From positions 1-64,000 of the forward strand of contig CAKTDA010000007.1 of assembly GCA_934541105.1 (NCBI GenBank): 64,000 nt of DNA. Direction: 5' to 3'. Shown here in pieces: positions 19,591-29,059 of this stretch. The notes beneath the pieces were generated by a model. It was not told the DNA's origin and ran no database searches. It was given only the letters and a program-made list of their open reading frames with translations. Origin of the DNA: an uncultured Luteitalea sp. GTDB taxonomy: Bacteria > Acidobacteriota > Vicinamibacteria > Vicinamibacterales > Vicinamibacteraceae. Both the position numbers and the translations under genes were made by a program. Every line of letters begins with the position of its first letter. Position 1 is the first letter of the stretch.

Positions 19591-21327
19591 ATGACACGCC
19601 TCTTCAGGGTTGGTCTCGCCGCCGCGATGTCGCTGGCGCTCACTGCGCCCGCCTTCGCCCAGCAGGACGGCGCCACCACTGGCCAGGGCGGCACGGCCGG
19701 GACGGGCGCCGCAACGGCCGCCTCCACCACGCAGCCGGACGCCTCGCTGGCCATCGAGACCCGGCGCGCCACCACCACCTTCCAGGGCGACACCGGGCTG
19801 TGGTTCGTGCCCCTCGGTGAGGTCCTGCCGCGCGGCCGCTGGTCGGCAAGCGCGTACTACACGAACTTCGACCGGCAGGAAGGCTTCACCGACATCTCGT
19901 TCGTGCCGGTGACCTTCGGGTTCGGCGTCGGCGGCCGCGCGGAGATCTTCGCGGCCCTGTCCACCGTCGCCCGGGTCGATCGCGACATCCGGCCGATCTT
20001 CATTCCCGGCAACGAGGCCGGCGGGCCCGCAAACGACTACCCGCGCGTGCGCCAGGGCTGGTCGGGGACGACCTTCGGCGACGTGCTCGTCGGCGGCAAG
20101 GTGAACCTCCTGTCGGAGGCCGACCAGGCGCCGCTGGCGATGGCCCTCCGCGCGATGGCCAAGCTGCCCACCGGCAGCTCCGACAAGGGCACGAGCTCGG
20201 GCCAGGCCGACTTCTTCGTCGACTACATCCTGAGCAAGGAAGTCTCACAGAGCGCCGACCTCTCGGGCTACGTCGGCGCCGCGTTCCGCGCCGATGCCGA
20301 GCAGAGCAACCAGAGCAACGGCCTGCGCTACGGCGTCGGCCTCGGCGTGCCGAGCCGCAGCGGCCTTCGCTTCACCGCGGAACTGTTCGGCGAGAAGTAC
20401 TTCGACGACACGATCACGTCCACCGGCCTCACGGCGTTCGACGGCAGCACCAGCGAGGGTGTCTTCTCGCTCCGCAGCCCGCTCGACGCCGCTCTCGGCC
20501 TGACGTTCATCAGCGACCGCGGCTTCTTCGTCGGCGGCGGCATCGTCTACGCCCTGGCGCACGATGCCCGCGACAAGTTCGGCGCGTACGAATCGGAGAC
20601 GGCCGATCGCCTGAGCGGCCAGCTGCGCATCGGCTTCCACCCCGGCGCGCGTGTCTACCAGGCGCCGCCGCCGCCCCCGCCGCCGCCTCCGCCGCCCGTC
20701 CAGGAGAACCGCCCGCCGACCGTCAAGGCGCGCTGCAACCCCTGCACGGTCGAAGTCGGCAAGAGCTCGACGGTCACGGCTGATGCCAACGATCCGGACG
20801 GCGATCCGCTGACCTACAAGTGGTCCGCTCCCGCCGGCACGTTCGCCAACGGCGCCGACCGCGAAACGCTGTGGACCGCGCCCATGCAGGAAGGCCCCGT
20901 GCCGGCCACGGTCACGGTGTCGGACGGCAAGGGCGGCACGGTGACCGACACGGTCACGATCCAGGTCGTCAAGCCGGCGATCAAGGACTACACGTTCGAG
21001 GACGTCCACTTCGACTTCGACCGCTACACGCTGCGGCCCGAGGCGACCCGCATCCTCGACGAGGCCCTCAAGGCGCTGACCGACAACCCCGAGCTGCGCA
21101 TCGAGGTCGAAGGCCACACCTGCAACATCGGGACGGCCGAGTACAACCTCGCGCTCGGCGAGCGCCGCGCCTACTCGGTGCGCGACTACCTCGGTTCGCG
21201 TGGCGTCGGTGCCGACCGCATCCGCACCGTGAGCTACGGCGAGGAGCGTCCGAAGCACGACAACACCCGCGAGGAGACGCGCCGCCTGAACCGCCGCGCC
21301 GCCCTCACGGTTCGCGTGACGCAGTAA
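19591..21327 (+). CDS. OmpA-family outer-membrane protein with PKD-like domain
   Basis: 578 residues. Signal peptide (1 to about 23, ending AFA-QQ), then a beta-rich region (about 50-350) probably forming an outer-membrane barrel, a run of eleven prolines (about 360), a PKD/Ig-like domain with 'DANDPDGDPLTYKW' (about 370-465), and an OmpA C-terminal peptidoglycan-binding domain with 'VHFDFDRYTLRPEA' and 'EGHTCNIGTAEYNLALGERRA' (about 470-578). The protein should tie the outer membrane to the cell wall. It has its own promoter and terminator, so it is monocistronic. Confidence 0.92.
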   Translation: MTRLFRVGLAAAMSLALTAPAFAQQDGATTGQGGTAGTGAATAASTTQPDASLAIETRRATTTFQGDTGLWFVPLGEVLPRGRWSASAYYTNFDRQEGFTDISFVPVTFGFGVGGRAEIFAALSTVARVDRDIRPIFIPGNEAGGPANDYPRVRQGWSGTTFGDVLVGGKVNLLSEADQAPLAMALRAMAKLPTGSSDKGTSSGQADFFVDYILSKEVSQSADLSGYVGAAFRADAEQSNQSNGLRYGVGLGVPSRSGLRFTAELFGEKYFDDTITSTGLTAFDGSTSEGVFSLRSPLDAALGLTFISDRGFFVGGGIVYALAHDARDKFGAYESETADRLSGQLRIGFHPGARVYQAPPPPPPPPPPPVQENRPPTVKARCNPCTVEVGKSSTVTADANDPDGDPLTYKWSAPAGTFANGADRETLWTAPMQEGPVPATVTVSDGKGGTVTDTVTIQVVKPAIKDYTFEDVHFDFDRYTLRPEATRILDEALKALTDNPELRIEVEGHTCNIGTAEYNLALGERRAYSVRDYLGSRGVGADRIRTVSYGEERPKHDNTREETRRLNRRAALTVRVTQ

Positions 21328-21349
21328 CGCGCACCGGCCCTGCACGAGG

Positions 21350-21380
21350 AAGGCCCGCCAGCACTCCGCTGGCGGGCCTT
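21350..21380 (+). terminator. Rho-independent terminator after the OmpA-family gene
   Basis: 13-bp perfect stem (21350-21362 with 21368-21380), 5-nt loop, followed by TCGTCTTT. Confidence 0.85.
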
Positions 21381-21424
21381 TCGTCTTTCAGGCTTCTCAT
21401 CGTCCCGCTCGTCAGCAGGCCAAC

Positions 21425-21451
21425 GTTCGGTGTTCGGCGTTCGACGTTAAG
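21425..21451. repeat. Short heptameric repeat
   Basis: Consecutive 7-bp units GTTCGGT, GTTCGGC, GTTCGAC and GTTAAGA just upstream of the HEAT-repeat gene. Same 7-bp period as the longer intergenic repeats near 39.3 kb and 45.5 kb. Confidence 0.6.
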
Positions 21452-21460
21452 ATCCCGCCC

Positions 21461-22498
21461 GTGCCTACCCGCCCCGGCCAGTCGAAGGCGCTGATCGAGC
21501 AACTTCTCGCCAGCCAGGATCCCGTTGCCACCGAGGCCGCAATCGCGCGGCTCGCGATCATCGGTCGCCCTGCCCTCCGGCAGGTCGTCCAGCGTCTTGC
21601 CGACGCACCTCCGGAGCACCTGCCGCGGCTGCTGCGGGTCGTCGAGCGCATCGGGGATCCGGGCGCGTTGCCCACGCTGCAGGCACTCCTCGGTCACGAC
21701 ACGGAGGACGTTGCCATCGCGGCGGTCGACGCCCTCGGGGCCGTCCTCGACTCGCCCGATGCCGTCGCGGCCGCCGCGGCGCTCGACGCGCTCACGGCCG
21801 CCGCGCTCGATCGCGCCGGAGCGGACGCCATTCGCCTGCGCGCCTTCGACGTCATCGCCACGGCGCCGGTGCGCTCGGCCGCCTACGATGCGGACATCGT
21901 CGCTCCGCTGAGAAGGCAGCTGCGCAAGGACCCCTCGGCCGCCATCCGCGAGGGCGTTTCGGACGCACCCGTGGCCGCACCCACTGACGCCGTGGGGCCC
22001 GACGGAGACGACCGGCTCGACGCGATTGCCGCCGGCGATCTGCCCGCCGACCCCGAGCGCCTGCGGCAACTGCTCGGCACGCAAGGCCAGGCCGCGCCCC
22101 TGACGGTCCTGCATCGGCTGATCGAGCGCATTCGGGCCCGCGAGGCCACGATCGAGGGTGAGGGGCTCGAGCAGTGGCGCGTCGCGCGGGCCACCGCGCA
22201 CCTCGCGCTCGCGGCGCGCGGCAGCCGGCTGGCGGTCTACGACCTGCGCGAGACGCTCGAGGCGCTCGGCGGCCAGACGCCTGTGGGGATGCTCTCGGCG
22301 CTGCAGCAGGTCGGCGATGCGTCGGTGCTCGACGTGGTGGCCGATGCCCACGCCGCGGCCCCCGACACGTGGTTCCGGGGCCAGCTGGCGGCCATCTTCC
22401 GGGCCATCGTGGAACGCGAGAAACTCACGCGGCGCCAGGCGACGATGAAGAAGCTCGCCGCCCGGCTGCCCGACACGATCGGCGCGTTGTGGGGGTGA
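21461..22498 (+). CDS. HEAT-repeat-like protein of unknown function
   Basis: 345 residues from a GTG start. Alpha-helical, Ala/Leu/Arg-rich, with repeated 'DPGALPTLQALLGHD...AIAAVDALGAVL' units characteristic of HEAT/Armadillo scaffolds. No signal peptide or membrane helix is visible, so it is probably cytosolic. It converges on proS, with 6 bp between the stops. No catalytic motif was found and the partner is unknown. Confidence 0.75.
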   Translation: MPTRPGQSKALIEQLLASQDPVATEAAIARLAIIGRPALRQVVQRLADAPPEHLPRLLRVVERIGDPGALPTLQALLGHDTEDVAIAAVDALGAVLDSPDAVAAAAALDALTAAALDRAGADAIRLRAFDVIATAPVRSAAYDADIVAPLRRQLRKDPSAAIREGVSDAPVAAPTDAVGPDGDDRLDAIAAGDLPADPERLRQLLGTQGQAAPLTVLHRLIERIRAREATIEGEGLEQWRVARATAHLALAARGSRLAVYDLRETLEALGGQTPVGMLSALQQVGDASVLDVVADAHAAAPDTWFRGQLAAIFRAIVEREKLTRRQATMKKLAARLPDTIGALWG

Positions 22499-22504
22499 GG
22501 CGCG

Positions 22505-24007
22505 TCAGTACGCCTTGGCAAAGCAGGCCATCGCCGTGGCCGGACGCCCGGTGACCATGCAGGCCTTGCCGTCGAACGACGGCGCCTCGAAGGGGTAGTT
22601 GCGGATCGTGGCCTGCGTCTCGGCCTTCACGCGCGCCTCGACCTCGGGGTCGTCGCACCAGGGTGCGTAGACGAAGCCCGGGCGCGCACCTGCCATGAGC
22701 GCCTTGAATTCGTCGTAGCTCTCCGTGTAGTGCGTGCGCTCCTCGCGCACGCGCTTGGCGCGCTCGATGAGGGCCTGCTGGATGTCGCGGAGCCAGCCCT
22801 GGACCGCGCCGACGAGCCCGTCCATCGGCACGAACTGCTTCTCGCGGGTGTCGCGGCGGGCGAGCACGACCTGCTGCTTCTCGATGTCCTTGGGCCCGAT
22901 CTCGATCCGCACGGGCACGCCGCGCATCTCCCACTCGGCGAACTTCCAGCCCGGCGTGTAGGCATCACGCGCATCGAGCATCACGCGCACGCCGGCGGCG
23001 ACGAGTCGGTCGCGGATCGCCTCGGCCTGCGGCAGCACGGTCTCCTGCCAGTTGCCGCGGGGAATGGGCACGATCACGACCTGGTAGGGGGCGATGTTGG
23101 GCGGCAGCACGAGGCCGCTGTCGTCGCCGTGCACCATGATCAGGCCGCCGATGAGGCGCGTCGAGACGCCCCATGACGTCGTCCATGCGTGCTGCTCGAC
23201 CTTGTCGCGGCCCTGGAACTTGATGTCGAACGCCTTCGCGAAGTTCTGTCCGAGGTTGTGGGACGTGCCGGCCTGCAGCGCGCGGCCATCACCCATCAGC
23301 GCCTCGATCGAGTACGTCTTCGAGGCACCCGCGAACTTCTCGGCGTCGCTCTTGCGGCCCTCGACGACGGGCATGGCGAGTTCGGTCTCCACGAACTCCT
23401 TGTAGACGCCGAGGATCTTCAGCGTCTCCTCCTCGGCCTCGGCCTCGGTCTCGTGGACCGTGTGGCCCTCCTGCCAGAGGAACTCGGTGGTGCGCAGGAA
23501 CGGGCGCGTGACCTTCTCCCAGCGCACGACGTTGGCCCACTGGTTGATCAGGATGGGCAGGTCGCGCCACGACTGGAGCCAGCGCGCGTACATCGTGCCG
23601 ATGATGACTTCCGAGGTCGGCCGGATGGCGAGCTTCTCCTCGAGCTTCTCCTTGCCGCCATGCGTCACCCACGCCACTTCCGGCGCGAAGCCCTCGACGT
23701 GCTCGGCCTCCTTCATCAGCAGGCTCTCGGGGATGAACAGGGGGAAGTATGCGTTGACGTGTCCGGTGGCCTTCAGGCGTGCGTCGAGGAGCTGCTGGAT
23801 CCGCTCCCAGATCGCATAGCCGTACGGCCGGATCGTCATGCAGCCCTTGAGCCCCGGGGTGTAGTCGGCCAGTTCGGCGCGCAACACGACGTCGAGGTAC
23901 CAGCGCGAGTAGTCCTCGCCCTGCGGCGTGATGGCGGTGACGAGCGCGTCACCCTTGCCAGCCGCCTTGCCGCCCTTCTGTCCCTGTTCCCTGCCCTGCT
24001 CGCTCAT
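22505..24007 (-). CDS. proS: Prolyl-tRNA synthetase (archaeal/eukaryotic-like type)
   Basis: 500 residues from ATG 24007 (MSEQGREQGQ). Class II motifs are visible: motif 2 region 'FLRTTEFLWQEGHTVHETEAEA' and motif 3 region 'WGVSTRLIGGLIMVHGDDSGLVLPP'. The length, the absence of the editing insertion and the C-terminal zinc-domain-like end finishing in Tyr fit the short ProRS type of Archaea, Eukarya and some bacteria rather than the E. coli form. It charges tRNA-Pro. nadB ends 5 bp upstream, so the two form a likely operon. Confidence 0.95.
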   Translation of the reverse strand: MSEQGREQGQKGGKAAGKGDALVTAITPQGEDYSRWYLDVVLRAELADYTPGLKGCMTIRPYGYAIWERIQQLLDARLKATGHVNAYFPLFIPESLLMKEAEHVEGFAPEVAWVTHGGKEKLEEKLAIRPTSEVIIGTMYARWLQSWRDLPILINQWANVVRWEKVTRPFLRTTEFLWQEGHTVHETEAEAEEETLKILGVYKEFVETELAMPVVEGRKSDAEKFAGASKTYSIEALMGDGRALQAGTSHNLGQNFAKAFDIKFQGRDKVEQHAWTTSWGVSTRLIGGLIMVHGDDSGLVLPPNIAPYQVVIVPIPRGNWQETVLPQAEAIRDRLVAAGVRVMLDARDAYTPGWKFAEWEMRGVPVRIEIGPKDIEKQQVVLARRDTREKQFVPMDGLVGAVQGWLRDIQQALIERAKRVREERTHYTESYDEFKALMAGARPGFVYAPWCDDPEVEARVKAETQATIRNYPFEAPSFDGKACMVTGRPATAMACFAKAY

Positions 24008-24012
24008 CGTCG

Positions 24013-25578
24013 TCAGTCTGTCTCGCGCGGCAGCACGTCGCCGCAGTGATGCCCCCAGGCGTCGTCGCGACGCATGGGGAAGTCGGTCCGGTAGTGGCCC
24101 CCGCGGCTCTCTTCGCGGCGCAGTGCGGCGCGGCTCATGAGATGCGCGACGGTCACGAGGCTGCGCAGTTGCGCGGCCGCCAGGTCCGGGGTCCCGGCCG
24201 CCGCACACGCGGCGTATGCCCCGGAAAAGTACGCGACGGCCTCGCGGAGGCCGTCGGCAGTCCGCACGAGGCCGAGATCGCGCCAGGCGCGGGCCCGCAC
24301 CGTGGCGATGTCCAGGTCCGCTGGCCGTGCCAGGCCGGTCCCTGGCAGGTCCACGGCGCACGTGACGAGCCGGCCGTCGGCCCAGGCTGCCCGCGCGCGC
24401 GGGACTTCGCCCATGACGGCGCCGGCGCGGGCGCCGAACACGAGTCCTTCGAGCAGCGAGTTGCTCGCCAGCCGGTTCGCGCCGTGCGCCCCGGTGCAGG
24501 CCACTTCACCCGCGGCATAGAGTCCCGGCAGCGAGGTCCGGCCGTCGAGATCGGTCGTCACGCCGCCCATCACGTAGTGGACGGCGGGGCTGACCGGGAC
24601 CGGGTCGGTGGCCAGGTCGAGTCCGGCCGCGCGGCACGCTTCCGAGATCTGGGGAAAGCGGGCATGAACGTCGAGGCCGCCGAGATGCGCAAGCGAGAGG
24701 TAGATCGGGCCGCCGGTCCGCTCCCGTTCGCGCACGATGGCCCTCGCGACGCGGTCGCGCGGCGCGAGGTCGGCAGCCTCCTCATAGCGCGGCATGAACG
24801 CCTCGCCCCTGGTGTTCACGAGCCTGGCGCCTTCGCCCCGCAGGGCTTCCGACAGCAGGAACCGGGGGCGGCCCGGCACGTCGAGCACCGTGGGGTGGAA
24901 CTGGACGAACTCGAGATCGGCGAGTTCGGCCCCGGCGTCGAAGGCCATGGCCATGCCGTCGCCGGCAATGACCGCGGGATTTGTCGTCTGCGCGAACACC
25001 TGGCCCGCGCCGCCGGTCGCAAGCAGCGTGGCCGCGGCGTGGACCTCGTGCCGATGGCCATCGGCATCGCGGTACGCCGCCCCGACACACCGGCCAGCGC
25101 CGCGCAGCAGGCCGGTGACCACGGCGTGGTCGATGAGCGCGATGGACGACATGGCCGAGACCTGCGCGTGCAGCACACGGGCGATCTCGCGTCCCGTCGC
25201 GTCCTCGGCGTGCAGGACACGCCGCACGCTGTGCGCGGCCTCGCGGGCCGGCGCCGGCCGCCCGTCGGGCAGCCGATCGAACCGTGCGCCCCACTCGAGC
25301 AACTCCCAGACGTAACCGGGCCCTTCCTCGACGAGCATCCGCACGGCGCCCGGCTCGCACAGGCCGTCACCGGCCGCCAGCGTGTCGGCGTAGTGCAGCG
25401 CCGGCGAGTCGTCGTCGCCGAGCGCGGCGGCAATGCCGCCCTGCGCCCATCCCGTGCTGCCCTGGTTCGGCTCGCCCTTCGTGAGGATGCAGACACGCCC
25501 GCGCGCCGCCAGTGCCAGCGCCGCGCGGAGCGCAGCGATGCCGCTGCCGAGCACCAGGAAGTCGGGGTCGTGGGTCAC
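24013..25578 (-). CDS. nadB: L-aspartate oxidase
   Basis: 521 residues from GTG 25578. Flavoenzyme oxidising L-aspartate to iminoaspartate, the first step of de novo NAD synthesis. FAD-binding N-terminus 'LVLGSGIAALRAAL', substrate-side block 'GSTGWAQGGIAAAL', the C-terminal FAD block 'YAAGEVACTGAHGANRLASNSLLEGLVFG', and a C-terminal helical domain. The succinate dehydrogenase/fumarate reductase flavoprotein family is excluded by the NadB-type S-x-S-L-LEG signature. nadA and nadC are not in the window. Confidence 0.94.
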   Translation of the reverse strand: MTHDPDFLVLGSGIAALRAALALAARGRVCILTKGEPNQGSTGWAQGGIAAALGDDDSPALHYADTLAAGDGLCEPGAVRMLVEEGPGYVWELLEWGARFDRLPDGRPAPAREAAHSVRRVLHAEDATGREIARVLHAQVSAMSSIALIDHAVVTGLLRGAGRCVGAAYRDADGHRHEVHAAATLLATGGAGQVFAQTTNPAVIAGDGMAMAFDAGAELADLEFVQFHPTVLDVPGRPRFLLSEALRGEGARLVNTRGEAFMPRYEEAADLAPRDRVARAIVRERERTGGPIYLSLAHLGGLDVHARFPQISEACRAAGLDLATDPVPVSPAVHYVMGGVTTDLDGRTSLPGLYAAGEVACTGAHGANRLASNSLLEGLVFGARAGAVMGEVPRARAAWADGRLVTCAVDLPGTGLARPADLDIATVRARAWRDLGLVRTADGLREAVAYFSGAYAACAAAGTPDLAAAQLRSLVTVAHLMSRAALRREESRGGHYRTDFPMRRDDAWGHHCGDVLPRETD

Positions 25579-25782
25579 CAGTGGGGTGTCAGCTCCTGAA
25601 CGGCCTGCCTGTCGTGCCCGCAGGGTCGGCGCGGCGCGTCGCCCGCCCCCTCTGTCGCGGTCACTACCCGCCGGGACCCTGCTATCCTACCACCCGTTTC
25701 ACGCCGGAATTCGCTGATTCGGCGTGGCAAGCGTTCGACCCGCCTTCGGCTACGGCGAGGCACGCGTTCTTCGTTTCCTCTT

Positions 25783-26892
25783 ATGCCTCTTCACTCGCTC
25801 GAGGTCCGCACGTCGTCCGGCCAGGTCTCCCGCATCCGCATCGCGCCGGGACTTCTCGGCTCGCTCGGTGCCGACGTCGCCGAGGCCTGCCCCTCCGCCT
25901 CGCGCATCGTGGTCGTCTCGAGCCCGCGGGTCTGGAACCTCCACGGCGCCGCCGTCATGGCCGGGCTCTCGACGGCGAGCCGCGTTGCCGACGCGCCGGT
26001 CCTCGTCAACGACGGCGAGAAGGCGAAGACCATGGCGACCATGGGCAAGGTCCACGACGCGCTCGTGAACCTCGGCGTGGACCGCAAGGCCGTGCTCGTC
26101 GTGGTGGGCGGCGGGGTCATCGGCGACCTCGCCGGGTTCGCGGCCGCAACCTACCTGCGGGGCATCCGCCTCGTCCACGTCCCGACCACGGTGGTGGCGC
26201 AGGTGGACAGCGCGATCGGCGGCAAGGTCGGCGTCAACCATCGCCTCGGCAAGAACCTGCTCGGCGCGTTCCACCAGCCGGCGCTCGTCGCCGTGGACCC
26301 GACGCTGCTTGCCACGCTCACCCGTCGCGAACTGCGCGCCGGGCTCTACGAGGTGGTCAAGTACGGCGTGATTGCGTCGGCCCCGTTGTTCGAGCGGTGC
26401 GTCCAGACTATCGATGCCCTGCTCGACGGATCGGCCGAGGCGCTCCTGCCGGTGATTGCCGAATGCTGCGCGATCAAGGCCGACGTCGTCAGCAAGGACG
26501 AACGCGAGGACGGCCTGCGCCGCATCCTGAACTTCGGGCACACGATCGGCCATGCGCTCGAGGCCGTGACGCACTACCGGCTGCTCCGCCACGGTGAAGC
26601 CGTCGCTTACGGGATGAAGGCGGCATCGGCGATTGCCGTCGCCCGCGGCACATGGCCGGCCGACGGCCACGCGGCGCTCGTCGAATTGCTCGACCGGATG
26701 GGTCCGCTGCCCGCCATTGCGTCACTCGATGCCGACGCGATCCTCGCCGCCACGCGTCGCGACAAGAAGGTCATCGCCGGCCAGCTGCACTTCGTGCTGC
26801 CAACGCGGATGGGCGAGACGACGACGGCCACCGACGTCAGCGACGCGGAAGTCCGCGCCGCCCTGGCGGGGATAGGCGTCCACGCCGCGTGA
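25783..26892 (+). CDS. aroB: 3-dehydroquinate synthase
   Basis: 369 residues; second step of the shikimate pathway (DAHP to 3-dehydroquinate), NAD and metal dependent. Diagnostic blocks: GGGVIGDLAGFAAA, PTTVVAQVDSAIGGKVGVNH, GKNLLGAFHQP, and metal ligands in EVVKYG, FGHTIGHALE and RHGEAVAYG. Start ATG 25783 gives the normal length, although no clear Shine-Dalgarno precedes it. Divergent from nadB across a 204-bp gap; convergent with the response-regulator gene. Confidence 0.95.
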   Translation: MPLHSLEVRTSSGQVSRIRIAPGLLGSLGADVAEACPSASRIVVVSSPRVWNLHGAAVMAGLSTASRVADAPVLVNDGEKAKTMATMGKVHDALVNLGVDRKAVLVVVGGGVIGDLAGFAAATYLRGIRLVHVPTTVVAQVDSAIGGKVGVNHRLGKNLLGAFHQPALVAVDPTLLATLTRRELRAGLYEVVKYGVIASAPLFERCVQTIDALLDGSAEALLPVIAECCAIKADVVSKDEREDGLRRILNFGHTIGHALEAVTHYRLLRHGEAVAYGMKAASAIAVARGTWPADGHAALVELLDRMGPLPAIASLDADAILAATRRDKKVIAGQLHFVLPTRMGETTTATDVSDAEVRAALAGIGVHAA

Positions 26893-26910
26893 CGCCCGGC
26901 GGGCCGCCGC

Positions 26911-28323
26911 TCACTTGGGCGCGAGCTTGAAGTCCCGGATGCGGCCGAGGAGCATCCGCGGCGGAATCTCCAGCGCGGCAGCCGCCCGCGCCTGATCCCA
27001 GCGCGCATCGTCGAGCGCCTGCTGGATCTTCCGGCGCTCCACCTCCAGCAGGATGCGTCGCGACGCCTCCGGGAGCGTCCCGGAGGTGTCGATGTCGTCC
27101 CACGGGTCGCGCGGCGGGGGCGCCGTCTCGCGCGAGATGTCGGCCGGCCCGAGGTTCAGGTGCCGTGCGTGGACGGTATCGCCCTCCGCGAGAATCACCG
27201 AGCGCTCGATGCAGTTCTGCAGTTCACGGACGTTGCCCGGCCAGGGATGCTGCTCGAGCGCGTCGACGGCGGCCGACGACAGGTGCGGCGGGCGCTTGTT
27301 CTGCTCGCGCGCGAACTTCTCGACGAAGTGACGGGCCAGCAGCGGGACGTCGGACGCACGCTCGCGAAGCGGCGGGATCACGATCGGGAAGACCGACAGC
27401 CGGAAGAAGAGATCCTCGCGGAACGTGCGGGCCGCGACGGCGGCACGCAGGTCGCGGTTTGTCGCCGCCACGAGCCGCACGTCCACGTGCAGCGTCGTGT
27501 TGCTCCCGACCCGCTCGAAGCTGCGTGTCTCGAGCACGCGCAGCACCTTCGCCTGGAGGTTGACCGGCATCTCGCCGATCTCGTCGAGGAAGAGCGTGCC
27601 GCCGTGCGCCACCTCGAACCGGCCGGGCCGGCGGGCATTCGCACCGGTGAAGGCGCCCTTCTCATGGCCGAACAGTTCCGTCTCGAGCAGCGTCTCCGGA
27701 ATCGCTGCGCAGTTGATGGCGACAAAGGGCCCGGCGGCACGCTCGCTCTGCGCGTGCAGGGCGCGCGCGAACAGTTCCTTGCCGGTGCCGCTCTCGCCGC
27801 CGAGCAGCACGGTGGTGTCGGTGGGCGCAACGCGGCTGAGGCTTCGCGCCACCTCCACGAGCGACGGGTGCTCGCCGACGATCGTCGGCGCACCATGCCG
27901 GGCGCCGAGCGCCTCCCGCAGCAGCAGGTTCTCTGTGACGATGCGGCGCTGCTCGATGGCGCGGCTGACCGTGAGCACGAGATGCTCATGGTCGACGGGC
28001 TTGGGCAGGTAGTCGAGTGCCCCTTCCCGCATCGCGGCCACGGCTTCCTCGATGGCTCCGTAGCCCGTCATCAGGATGACGGGCAGGGCCGGGTCGAGAT
28101 CCTTGGCGGCGCGGAGTACACCGAGACCGTCGCCTGTCGGCAATCGCAGGTCGGAGAGGACAAGCGACGGGCGGTTCAGGCGCAGTGCCTCGACGGCCTC
28201 GGCCTCGTCAGCGGCCTCGACGACGCGATACCCGTGGCGCGCGAGGACCGTGGCGAGCACGAAGCGCAGGTCTTCGTTGTCGTCGACGAGCAACACGTCC
28301 GGAGACTCTCGATGCGATGCCAT
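26911..28323 (-). CDS. NtrC-family sigma54-dependent response regulator
   Basis: 470 residues from ATG 28323; an in-frame ATG at 28413 would overlap the upstream gene by 13 bp and is possible. Receiver domain 1-125 with phospho-acceptor D58, an AAA+ domain with Walker A GGESGTGK (175-182), the sigma54 loop GAFTGA (223-228) and the arginine-finger region, then a Fis-type HTH at the C-terminus. No partner histidine kinase is adjacent. Its position at the distal end of the minor-pilin genes suggests, but does not prove, a link to surface structures. Confidence 0.92.
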   Translation of the reverse strand: MASHRESPDVLLVDDNEDLRFVLATVLARHGYRVVEAADEAEAVEALRLNRPSLVLSDLRLPTGDGLGVLRAAKDLDPALPVILMTGYGAIEEAVAAMREGALDYLPKPVDHEHLVLTVSRAIEQRRIVTENLLLREALGARHGAPTIVGEHPSLVEVARSLSRVAPTDTTVLLGGESGTGKELFARALHAQSERAAGPFVAINCAAIPETLLETELFGHEKGAFTGANARRPGRFEVAHGGTLFLDEIGEMPVNLQAKVLRVLETRSFERVGSNTTLHVDVRLVAATNRDLRAAVAARTFREDLFFRLSVFPIVIPPLRERASDVPLLARHFVEKFAREQNKRPPHLSSAAVDALEQHPWPGNVRELQNCIERSVILAEGDTVHARHLNLGPADISRETAPPPRDPWDDIDTSGTLPEASRRILLEVERRKIQQALDDARWDQARAAAALEIPPRMLLGRIRDFKLAPK

Positions 28324-28400
28324 CGGCACGGATTCACGCAGGGACCCGGACGGCGGGCGATGCACGGCCGCGCCTGCTGGTTTCGGGCCCAGCACCGAGT

Positions 28401-28988
28401 CTACTGAATCCATGCGGGCGGCACCCCGGCAGCTCGTGCCTCGAGCTCGAACGCACGCCTCGCGGCCGTGGCCTCCATCTCGCGTGCCTCGACGGCTGCC
28501 ATGCGCGTCTTGACGTCTTCGCGCTCCCGCGCGGCCCGCTCGGCCGCGGCCGGGCTCCCTGCATGCATCTCGAGCGCCAACCGGTCGGCAAGGGCCCGCA
28601 GGAGGCGCGCCTCGGCCTGCGCGTCGGTCAGGGCCTTGTTCACGACAGCGGCACGCTGCGTCCAGCCCGCCTGGTCGTCCCTGGGGGCCTCGGCCGCTGC
28701 CTGCGCTCCAGCTGCCTTCGGCGGGGCGTCCCCGTTCGAGACCTCGGCATCGCCGGCGGGCGAACCAGCCCCATCGACACCGTCAGCCGCAGGCGCCGCC
28801 GCGGGTGCAGGCTGCAGGATGGCCGAAGCCGGCAGGTCGGCATTCGTGAGCACCTTGCCCGACTTCTTGACCTGCGCGCGCCGTGCCTCTTCCTGCCGGG
28901 CCACGTCGGCAAGGGACTGCCCGGATGCGGGCACCAGCATCACGCCCCAGAGGATTGCCGCCAGCATGCCCGTCACCGCTCGTCCCAT
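28401..28988 (-). CDS. Small secreted coiled-coil protein, unknown function
   Basis: 195 residues from ATG 28988, backed by a strong GGAGGAGG Shine-Dalgarno. Signal peptide (ILWGVMLVPASGQ), then 'SLADVARQEEARRAQVKKSGKVLTNADL', a motif I recognise from uncharacterised acidobacterial exported proteins. An Ala/Pro-rich linker and a charged C-terminal helix, probably coiled coil, follow and include two Glu/Arg-rich stretches. Same strand as the NtrC-type regulator that follows it. Confidence 0.8.
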   Translation of the reverse strand: MGRAVTGMLAAILWGVMLVPASGQSLADVARQEEARRAQVKKSGKVLTNADLPASAILQPAPAAAPAADGVDGAGSPAGDAEVSNGDAPPKAAGAQAAAEAPRDDQAGWTQRAAVVNKALTDAQAEARLLRALADRLALEMHAGSPAAAERAAREREDVKTRMAAVEAREMEATAARRAFELEARAAGVPPAWIQ

Positions 28989-29059
28989 CGATGCCTCCTC
29001 CAGTTCACGTAGGCCCACCTGTTCATGATCGGCCGGAACGACCACAAGTTGAGCCGTGG

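Noticed and set aside
25579..25782. Sigma54-like TGGCAAGCGTTCGAC near 25725 upstream of aroB
   Set aside because: The -12 half is TCGAC, not TTGC; no regulator link for aroB.
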